Of a stretch of DNA of 64,000 bases, positions 54,831 through 64,000 are shown one piece after another. The position numbers and the translations under genes are program-made. The first letter of the stretch is position 1, and every line of letters starts with the position of its first letter. This DNA comes from Fragilaria crotonensis (taxonomy: Eukaryota; Bacillariophyta; Fragilariophyceae; Fragilariales; Fragilariaceae): positions 1 through 64,000 of the forward strand of contig JAKSYS010000144.1 in NCBI GenBank assembly GCA_022925895.1. The letters run 5' to 3'. The notes beneath the pieces were generated by a model. That model worked only from the letters and a program-made list of their open reading frames with translations. It was not told the DNA's origin and did not search any database.

Positions 54831-55165
54831 TATTTTAGAACTTAGTTACTAGGATGATGCGATGATGCTTGCACGATTTTGACCCGTTTGGTGAAAATGT
54901 GAGAGGCCTGTGTTTTCGACACTGGGCTCCAACTTCCTTCCTTAATTCATCGTGTGGTTGGGGGCGACTTGCCTATCAGTTCCGTCACGGACGTATCGTT
55001 GGTTCGGGATCCTCCCGAACCTGCGTGAAGGTATCCCCAATTCTCCTGGAAGTCTACTACTGTAGCGTGCTGTCTGCTACCGTAGTACGGTACCCTGTAC
55101 CCGATGACGATTCAGTTGAAGCGCAGTGCCGACTCATCGCACCGCCACTTCTTCAGACCTTGTCA
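54831..55165 (-). repeat. Split direct repeat A2
   Basis: Starts TATTTTAGAACTTAG on the plus strand. Matches 61601-61937, differing by homopolymer length (CCTTCC against CCTTTCC; ATCCCCAA against ATCCCCCAA). Confidence 0.9.
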
Positions 55166-55391
55166 CGACGTGTGTATCCACTGCAGCGTCGAAACCAGTC
55201 TGTCTCCGTTCTTGACTTGCTGAGATTTTGTCCCCGTGGCCAACCCCTCTCAGTCTTCTTGTGACGTTGTGATGTACTCCGAGCTGGTTGGAGCACACCT
55301 TATCTAGTAGGTAAGCAAGGCTGTTCCTTTTGGCGTTGCTGGGATCTCTCCCGGCTGTAATCTTGCTCCAGTTCCCCGGATTTTTGTTTCC
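55166..55391 (-). repeat. Split direct repeat B1
   Basis: Inner copy of the B repeat, directly abutting A2. Confidence 0.9.
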
Positions 55392-55446
55392 CGGTCCCAC
55401 ACCATTGAATGATTTGGGTTTCACTCTCTCCGGTTCTCCTGCTTAC

Positions 55447-56749
55447 TCAGTGATGGAGGTGTAGTGCTTCTATGACTACGGGTGCTCCGTCTTCTTTTCC
55501 GGGACCATTGAACAAGCGGCGGCGAGTCCGGGGGTCGGAGGGTGGGGCTTTTCGGGAATTTGTTGCGTCGGTAAATGTATTGAATTTTATCATGTCAGTG
55601 GACATGTTGTCGGTCCATTCAAGGACTTGGGGTCGGATGTAGACTAGGAAGGCGTCCGAGACCCATCTCCCCATCATCATTATGTCCATGACGGGGTGGT
55701 TCATCAGGAAGAGGCCCATGGCTGCTCCCGATCGGAGGGAGCGGGTGCCGATGTCGACGGCGTTGAAACCGAAGGTCGGCCTGCCGCCCTTGAGGGTGCA
55801 GGTTGATCGCATGAACAATCGCAGGGCAGATCCTGTGATCTGTGAACGAACGGTTTCGAGGAATGTCGCGTTGATCGACGTATCGGGGTTCGCGTCAGGC
55901 ACACGACGGTAGATTCGCTCGACAAGCGACCGAATACGCTTGACAGGGCAGAGGACGGGGTCGGAGGTGCTGCGTTGTGTGCGTTTCTCCATCCTGACAC
56001 CGTTCTTCTGGTCTTCGAAGGTGATTGTCACCCGAGTGGCTGACGTTATCTGAGGTGAACGGTGTGGGAGCTCCCTCTTCTTGGCATCCCAGAATGTGAT
56101 ACCACGGAGTCGAACGATCCGAGTCCTACCAGTCTGCGGGTGAGGGTGAATTCGCAGGATCGCATCGCGAAGAAGTAGGCCATTATGGCTAGTTCCGAAA
56201 TGATTGCGAATTCAGTGTCTCTCGTGATTTCCACGCTGGTCCCCGCTGTCAAGTACATTGCTCGGAGGAGCTTAGGAGTGATGGCTCGCTGTTGGTTTCG
56301 GGGTGGGTCGTCGTTCTCGTATGAACGAAAGAGTGCTCGGATGAATGGTCGGAGGTGCGAGCTTCCCGTGACGTGAATGGGGCTCGGCCGGAGATCGTTC
56401 CGAAACGCCGCAGCCAGGTGGCCTGCGGCTTGTCGGACAGTGCTTGCCACCAACGGTCGCGGACGAGTCCCTGTAACGTCCCCGTTGGTGGACCAAGTGG
56501 AGACGCGGTAACATTGAAGGAAGGCTTTGGTGTAAAGTTCGCGTTCGTTGTTGGATAGCAGAGCGAGGAAGGGGTCAGCTGTGTATCCGGTGTGCCTTCC
56601 AAACCCAATCCATCGTCGCCACATCCGGTCGGCTTCCTCGTGTCTCCCTTCCTGGCAGCTTCTAAAGACAATGCTGCGATTCGCAGCACTTGTGTGACCC
56701 AACAGAGTATCTCGCTGGGCAGTTGACAAATGTCGAAATTTTCCGGCAC
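55447..56749 (-). CDS. Tyrosine recombinase of the retrotransposon, several frame breaks
   Basis: The core-binding part reads GRHEEADRMWRRWIGFGRHTG and ADPFLALLSNNERELYTKAF. The first catalytic Arg is in AYFFAMRSCEFT. After frame breaks near 56110-56040 the C-terminal part reads TITFEDQKNGVRMEKR, DPVLCPVKRIRSLV, DIGTRSLRSGAAMGLFL and MMMGRWVSDAFLVYIRPQ, where the last Tyr is the nucleophile. The usual HxxR box is RxxR here (TRSLRSG). It probably continues directly from the RNase H part as one polyprotein, since only about 30 bp and one frame change separate them. Confidence 0.8.
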
Positions 56750-56779
56750 CCGAGGTAAGGTTTTCCCGAAAGCGCTGAG

Positions 56780-59102
56780 TTAGAATGTCGTTTGGGGATC
56801 GTCGTGCGCTAAGGGGTGGGTTTTGTCGCGGTTGTCATTTCCGGCGAACGACAGGAGATCCGCTACAACATTCGACTCGCCCTTGATGTGTTGCGATGCA
56901 ATGCAGCAGTCGTATTTCATAAGAATTGTTGCGAGGTGGCGGGCGGCAAACAAGTGCGCCTTGTGCTCCATCGACGACGATTCGAGGCCTGAAGTCTTGT
57001 ATAGCCATCCAATGGCTGACGTGTTGTCACCGATGGCGAGTATGCAGGATTGGTTGGTGTTTGAGTCCAGGCATTCCAACCAGATATTCACGATCATCCC
57101 CACAAATTCCAGGAGGTTGTTGACTCCCTTGTGGCCATGGATGATGCTGGACCGAGGGATTTTGATCCTCCAGGCTTGGCCGGACAGACTGTAACCTCCC
57201 AGCCCGACGGGGCAGGCGTCGGACCAGCATATCCTGTCTGGTTCGCGTGTTACAATCAGGTTGAGGGAGACACCTTGGTTTGCCCTGGCCAGTATTGTCT
57301 TCCACAATCGGAGATCCTCATTCACTTCACCCTGGATCCGAATTATCCTGTTACTGTGTTGTCGGGGAGTGAGGAGTCCCCGCAGTCTTCCCAGGAAGTG
57401 GCGAGTCAACATGATGATGTAAGCCGAGTGATTTAATCGCCCGACTAACTGGTCCAGTTCTTGGAAGCGGCAGTACCCTTTCCGGGTCATATCGTCGATC
57501 TCTCCTGTCCAAGCTCGGAATTTGTCGTCTGGTAGCGTAATCAGCAGTCGCCTCGTGTCCAGCCTCCAGCCGAGGACAATTTGAACTTCTGCGGGGCTCC
57601 CTTCCGCGATGAGTTTGGTCAACGAGAGCAGTGGTCGTCTGGGTATGGGTTCTTTGTCGTCCCCTGCGTGAGGTCTGCTCGTGACGTGGATTGCAAGCGG
57701 GACTACATGGGGTTGGGACCGACAGTTTTCGGGGGTGTCGAGGAAGACATTTATCAAGTCGTCGATGAAACCGTCGACCCTCCCTACGGGACCTGACTCG
57801 GGCATCGGCACTTCGACGGCCATCCGTCGGCCAGTCGCGATCGCGACTGATTCGTTCTCACGCTGAGGCATCGGGGTCTCGGACTGGGCTGGGTTCCGAA
57901 GCTCCTGGTTCCACTTGCACCGAGAGATCTCGTTCGCCAGGTCCGTCACTATCTCCGAGAACAGGCACCAAGTGGGCGGGTTCGGGATCCGCCGAAGGTC
58001 AGTCGCAGGGACAAGTAGGCCATTCCATTGTGGACTGCTATTGTCTGCGCTGCCGCCTCCCCACTGTGAGCTATCCTTCGGTAGGCATCACTGTAATCGT
58101 ACTTGCTGATCAAAATCCGAATCGTTGGGAATTTTAACCGAACCGCCACGATATAGTGCAGGATCCTGGGGAGACACCATCCATAAATCATTTCGACGTA
58201 CTCGGACATGTCAATCCTGTCGTTTATGGACGTTGCTGTGCCATTTTGGTTCGAGGAGAAGCTCAGGTCTTGTGTCATGCGGTACTTGATCTCCCTATTC
58301 CCGTGTGCATCAATCGTCCACTGCTTCACCACCCCGAGCGGTTGCACTGCGGCTCCGGGTATTTGTTCCAGTATCGATACCGGTATGGGAATCGTGAAGC
58401 CGTGTGTCACGTCCTTTGCCAGAAGTTTCTGGAGTTGGTCTGCTGATTCCGTCGCCGATTTGTGGTTTCCCCCGTTTCAACAGTGTCCGTAACTCTGCTG
58501 ACTTTGTGGTCGAGGTCAGCTCCGTCTTGAACACGTAGGGCATACCCCTTGTGAGTACCAGCGCCAGTTTGTCAAAGTTTGGGTGCCTTCCAATTATCGG
58601 TTTTAGCTGATTGACGGTTCTAAACTCCGAACCGTACCCGAGCGTTGTGTCCGAGAATTTTTCGATCAGCTCCGACACGTTGAAGTTTGATTCCTTCAGT
58701 ATCTTCGCGTTCGCTTCTGCTGCTTTCGCGTTCTGTTCGAATTGGATGGGCGACTTTGCTGGTACCTCTGTCTTCCTGCTTGCCGCTCGTGCCAGCTCGA
58801 CAATGAACCAGCTGGGGATCTCAGTCTTGTTATCGTCGGGCCCTTTTACCGCTACTCCAAAGAAACTGGCGGCACTGCTTGGAAGGTAGTGTGCCGCTTT
58901 CAACCCCCCGCTTGTTGTCGGTTTTGAACTCACCTGTTGTTAATTTGTCCGTTTCGTCCGCTAAGGCTAATCGCGCCGTGTTCCTGGTATCCTTGCGCCT
59001 TCTGTTGCGTGCTGCTTCCGCTTCCGCTCTCGTGCTCCGCATCCCTGGACCCAGTTTGTTTGTTCCCAGCAAAGCTGGGCTCCCATTAGTTAGTGTCGCC
59101 AT
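56780..59102 (-). CDS. Reverse transcriptase-RNase H polyprotein of the retrotransposon, several frame breaks
   Basis: ATG at 59102 (MATLTNGSPALLGTNK). The N-terminal linker leads to a DIRS-type RT: KDVTHGFTIPIPVSIL, GVVKQWTIDAHGN, YRMTQDLSF, ILISKYDYSDAYRR (first Asp), LTFGGS, and the catalytic FIDDLINVF. RNase H follows: ICWSDACPVGLGGYSL, NNLLEFVGM, LAIGDNTSAIGWL and ESNVVADLLS. Breaks at about 58905 (a G run), 58470 (an A run) and 57975 (a C run) each fit one extra or missing base. Confidence 0.85.
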
Positions 59103-59240
59103 TGAATGTTGGTTGTCGCACGGCGAGTTCTGGTCGGGGAGGGATCGAGGCGGGCTTTCGGGGGCTGTTCCCCGTACTTGCAAAAGGTTCAGCGCTGGTG
59201 GAGGGCACCAGTGCTTGGGGGTAAGCCCGGGGGTTGGAGG

Positions 59241-59412
59241 GGTGGGTTCGGGCGGTGCAATCCGCCGTACTTGCAGGGTGTTTGTCGCCCCGGTGGGGCG
59301 ACTGGGGGGAAGCCCACTCGTGGGAGCAGGGGTGGGTTCGGGCGGTGCAAGCCGCCGTACTTGCAGGGTGTTTGTCGCCCCGGTGGGGCGGCTGGGGGGA
59401 AGCCCAAAAGTG
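59241..59412. repeat. 90-bp tandem repeat between gag and RT frames
   Basis: Two near-identical units (59241-59330 and 59331-about 59412), each with GGTGGGTTCGGGCGGTGCAA and GCCCCGGTGGGGC, a self-complementary stem. A third degenerate copy lies at about 59160-59240. Confidence 0.85.
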
Positions 59413-59492
59413 GGGAGTTGGTGATGGCCACATGCTGCGAGAACATGCACGACGGGAGTGCCGAATGGCAATGCTTCGCGTGGCCGGTCCCA

Positions 59493-61596
59493 TCAAGGTC
59501 CTGCCGAGGTGACGGGTGTGGTGGGTGGGTGGACCTCTCGCATGATGCGGTCGGCTTGTCGGAACTCCGGCGAGGTCATGTTCTTCGCGAGAACATGTGC
59601 GAGTTTGCACCCGTAGGTGCACTGTGCCGTCATTTGGAAGCGGACACAAAGTGGCGCCGCTCGCGGTTGCTTATTTTTCTTCGGTAACCGGGGGTCCATG
59701 AACTTTGGCCATCGATGAGTCCCGGGGGCTCTGTCCGCGAACAAGCTCAGGAAATCGACACCCTCCTTGACAAGCCATGACGGGTGCGGGTCCTTGTTGG
59801 GATGTGCATCCGACGGGTGATGTTTTTGTACCCGAGGGCACCTGAGTTGGGGTGGTGGCCTTTGATCTCTTGGTAGATGGTTCCTCGGTTCCCGTTGTAC
59901 TAGTGGGTCTCGCCGCTTTCTTGGGAGTAGGGGAGAGCGCTGCCGGGAGTGCAATAGTTAGGGTGTCGCCATCCTCAATCTTGTCCATAAGCTTCTTAGC
60001 CTTTTCGACTAGCAAGTTTTCGTCTACCATGTCGGGTAGCTCTCCTGCACTGGTAATCATGTCGAAGAAATTTTGTAGTGCCGTGTCAACACTGTACACG
60101 AACTTTGACCCAAAGCGGTCCTCCGTTTGGAACCTGTCATGAATTTTGGCAAATGCCCGGTTCCACCGGCGTGTTTCCAGTATGTATGCTAACCCTTTTG
60201 TAGCAATTGACCCCTTGCAGGTTAGCAGCTCCAGCATTTCGAAAGCCGTTTGTAATTGTGTTTTTAGGTCATGAGCGTTGGTGGGGTGGAAGAACCCTTG
60301 CTTTGCATAGTAGGCTATGGTATCGTCCTCTACGTCCATATCGAAGTACTCCCGGAGGGAGGCCGTGGTACTGTCGAATCCGCGTGCTCCCATATCCACT
60401 GTCTTTGGATGAAACATGAATACCGTGAATCCCCCTGGGTTCGCAAGATTTGTCTCTAGGGACAGGAATCCGGTGGAGAGGAATCGGTGGCAACAACCTT
60501 CGGAGAAGGTTCCGCTCCATCCTCGTCCCGCGGCTTTCAGTAGTCCTATGGCTTTTTGTGGGGTTTTGGTCATAATCAGAGTCAACATGAACTCGGACAT
60601 GACTGGCTCGTCCCCCATCTTTGTTGTGCATAAGGCGGTGAAGAGTCGTTTTTGGTCGGGGCCCAGCGCTTTCAGTAAGGATAGATTTGACTCCTTCTTC
60701 GAGATCTCGTTTTCTCGGCTCTCGTGCATCCGGTTCAGTTCGCGTACAATGCTTTGCGAGGAGATCGCCCAAGGTGCTGCAGCGTCGTCGACGGGCTCAT
60801 CCCCTCCTCGTCGTTCTCTCTCTGGGGTGTCAGTTCTCCCGTCGCCTATCAGTTTTCTTTTGATGTTCCTGATGGTGTGATTGAGGGTAGGATTCTCGTC
60901 AACGTCGGTGAGTCTGACTGCGGTTAGACCTCCGTTGTCGGAAGCCCAAAGCATTCCCAGAAGTAATTCGAGGTTTGTCGCGTCGGATAGCTTCCTTTCC
61001 ACTTCTTCTTCGTCATCCTCCTCTGGGTCGACTCGAAGGGCGTCGATGATTTTGATTGCCAATTCGCGGGATCTGACCGTTGGAGCCCCCTTCGCCAAAT
61101 GGAAAATCGCTGGGTGGATGAGGAAGAGGTTCGGTTTCTGGCGGAGTATGACATTTCCTTGGGAAACAAGGGAGGCAAACTCGTCTCCAGTCGTTGCTCC
61201 TGTCATGGATTCAAGGGTAGGGCAATTCACCGTAGTGGTTCGCCTACCATTGGTAACTTTGATCTGGGCTGTTGCATCCTCGCGTGCGAGCACCTTGAAG
61301 TAGCAACTATCACCAAGGTTACCTTGAATGAAGACTAAGTCAGAACCCCCGGGTTTATTGCACAGAAACCCGTGGTGGATTATGTTCATTTTTCCAGGTT
61401 CAGCTGGGACAATTATCATGTTACCGTGCATACTTCCCGCGATCGACTGAGTAAACGTGTCCGGCTGTTCGAGAAAGCTGACAGTTTTGGTGACTAAATC
61501 AACAAATTCCTCGTCGAATAAGCTCTGGTAGGTTCCCTCGTCTTCCCGGTTTCTAGAGTAGAAGGTAGTCCAGGAGGTGGAAGCAATAGAAGCCAT
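59493..61596 (-). CDS. Gag-like protein of the retrotransposon, one apparent frameshift
   Basis: ATG at 61596. The first 590 residues are a helical capsid-like protein of a type seen in diatom DIRS-like elements. Near 59815 the frame changes, and the second frame continues with PSWLVKEGVDFLSLF, then a zinc-finger-like CVRFQMTAQCTYGCKLAH (C-x8-C-x3-C-x3-H) that fits a nucleocapsid role. It ends at 59493. About 700 residues if joined. Confidence 0.75.
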
Positions 61597-61600
61597 TGAA

Positions 61601-61937
61601 TATTTTAGAACTTAGTTACTAGGATGATGCGATGATGCTTGCACGATTTTGACCCGTTTGGTGAAAATGTGAGAGGCCTGTGTTTTCGACACTGGGCTCC
61701 AACTTCCTTTCCTTAATTCATCGTGTGGTTGGGGGCGACTTGCCTATCAGTTCCGTCACGGACGTATCGTTGGTTCGGGATCCTCCCGAACCTGCGTGAA
61801 GGTATCCCCCAATTCTCCTGGAAGTCTACTACTGTAGCGTGCTGTCTGCTACCGTAGTACGGTACCCTGTACCCGATGACGATTCAGTTGAAGCGCAGTG
61901 CCGACTCATCGCACCGCCACTTCTTCAGACCTTGTCA
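61601..61937 (-). repeat. Split direct repeat A1
   Basis: Right-hand terminal copy of the A repeat. Its inner edge lies just upstream of the gag start codon at 61596. Confidence 0.9.
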
Positions 61938-62011
61938 AGGCGTGCGGCCTATCCCAAAATAGTGTTCATTTAGATCCTACCAAGTGTTGATCATCCTGTG
62001 ATTCAGCCAAC

Positions 62012-62748
62012 ATGCAACCACCCACCAGCACAATCATGTGGAGCGTTTGTATACTCTGGACAACGCTGGTCTCAGCTGTCCTTGTATTGTCAAATTCCAG
62101 GGCATCTGATGCATTCCAAATGCCTAGACCATCCCTGACGTCATCAGCTGCCACTGACGAAGCATCGCGGTGCGTCTCTCATCGGACGCAGAGGAAAGTT
62201 TCTTGAGTCGCTTCACCAACCCTGTCTTGGATGATCCCTACCTTCCTTTATCCGACGTTTGTACGGCGCAGATTGTGGCACCGTCGTTACAAGTCTTTTG
62301 GATTAGTTTAGTCCACGCGCCGTCTCCGACATGGTTGAGGCCAATTTTCGACAGTGCTGTACTATGGCAAACACGAGGGTCTCTCATGGCCCCAACCTTG
62401 ATACACGGAGCAGGTCTGGCATGCTGTTGGCTCTTGGGTGCATTGGCCGCCAAAGCATACGAGCGAAAGGCCATAGACCCGACTGTCGAAGGTGGTGGCT
62501 ACGGGGCGGTGTTTGCAACTATAGTAAAGGCAGGAGCTTTCGCTACTGGTGTTTTGATTCTGGCGACACAAGCAGACTTGCTATTCGAATTTGGTCGCTT
62601 TGTACAGCCAGGTGAATCAGAAGCTACTGATCTGAGACTACTCTCCGCCTGGGTCGAAGTTCTCAATGACGTTGTCTTCGAGGCCACCAGCCTGACAATG
62701 TTTCGCATATACCTGGCCGTGTCAACTGGTATAGGAAGAAACCCATGA
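62012..62748 (+). CDS. Plastid-targeted membrane protein of unknown function, one apparent frameshift
   Basis: ATG at 62012. A signal peptide (LWTTLVSAVLVLSNSRASDA) is followed by FQMPRP, an ASAFAP-type site with Ala before Phe, so the product goes to the plastid. The first frame stops at 62206. A second frame takes over at about 62168 with RLSSDAEESFLSRFTNPVLDDPYLPLSD. One G missing from a CGGG context joins them, giving about 245 residues. The mature part has three or four hydrophobic helices, including ACCWLLGALAAKAYE and GAFATGVLILATQADLLFEFG. I do not recognise the family. Confidence 0.55.
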
Positions 62749-62773
62749 GACAAATCTGTGTGTAACCTTAAAA

Positions 62774-64000
<1,227 letters not shown>

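Larger units (their letters stand above)
54591..61937 (-). mobile_element. Tyrosine-recombinase retrotransposon with split direct repeats (DIRS order, PAT/Ngaro-like)
   Basis: Two repeat types are arranged, on the minus strand, as A1 (61937-61601), coding region, B1 (55391-55166), A2 (55165-54831), B2 (54814-54591). This A1-ORFs-B1-A2-B2 order is the split-direct-repeat layout of PAT/Ngaro elements. The coding region has gag, reverse transcriptase plus RNase H, and a tyrosine recombinase, with no DDE integrase. No target duplication is seen at the ends, as expected for recombinase-mediated insertion. The reading frames are broken by many one-base changes in homopolymers. Confidence 0.88.

Noticed and set aside
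58879-59687. Gly/Arg-rich frames over the 90-bp repeat
   Set aside because: Shadows of a GC-rich tandem repeat and of the gag/RT frames.

Overview
The window is nuclear DNA of a photosynthetic stramenopile, almost certainly a diatom. Several proteins start with a signal peptide followed by an alanine-phenylalanine cleavage site (ASAFAP-like), the bipartite targeting signal of complex red plastids. Introns are few, 66-102 nt long, with GT-AG ends. The gene families (PhoX/DUF839 proteins with Cys-rich N-terminal repeats, a lineage-specific SGNH-like membrane protein, a CoDi-type copia element with an AVDD reverse transcriptase motif) are typical of diatoms. I cannot name the species.

Layout. 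0.2-27 kb is mostly host genes: a PUT/LAT-type permease, two gamma-glutamyltransferase paralogs (2.1-4.4 and 10.4-12.8 kb) that share a phase-1 intron, a mitochondrial-carrier-like protein, two plastid-targeted proteins (one PAP/fibrillin), a 5'-nucleotidase-type metallophosphatase with C-terminal EF-hands, an SGNH-like transmembrane protein, an unknown 559-residue membrane protein, an S2P/M50 protease and a thylakoid-lumen FKBP. 27.5-41.0 kb is one nested transposon block: a copia/CoDi element with 138-bp LTRs and a GTACT target duplication, whose left LTR is split at one TTA by two adjacent DNA transposons. Element A is piggyBac-like with a TTAG duplication; element B is PIF/Harbinger with a TTA duplication and a Myb-like partner gene. 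41.6-53.4 kb returns to host genes (Fmc1-like, PAAT-like, two PhoX/DUF839 paralogs, a lysine-methyltransferase-like protein) around about 4 kb of decayed repeat DNA. 54.6-61.9 kb is a tyrosine-recombinase retrotransposon with split direct repeats (PAT/Ngaro-like). The window ends with a plastid membrane protein and a partial kinesin-13.

The most unusual object is the element A protein (about 1215 residues). A piggyBac-type DDE transposase appears to be split by a YqaJ-family nuclease, which is itself split by a SAP DNA-binding domain.

A caution applies everywhere: many otherwise good reading frames are broken by single-base changes in homopolymer runs. The terminal repeats of the tyrosine-recombinase element differ from each other mainly in homopolymer length. 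This looks like long-read assembly error, so most 'frameshifts' here should not be read as pseudogenes without checking.
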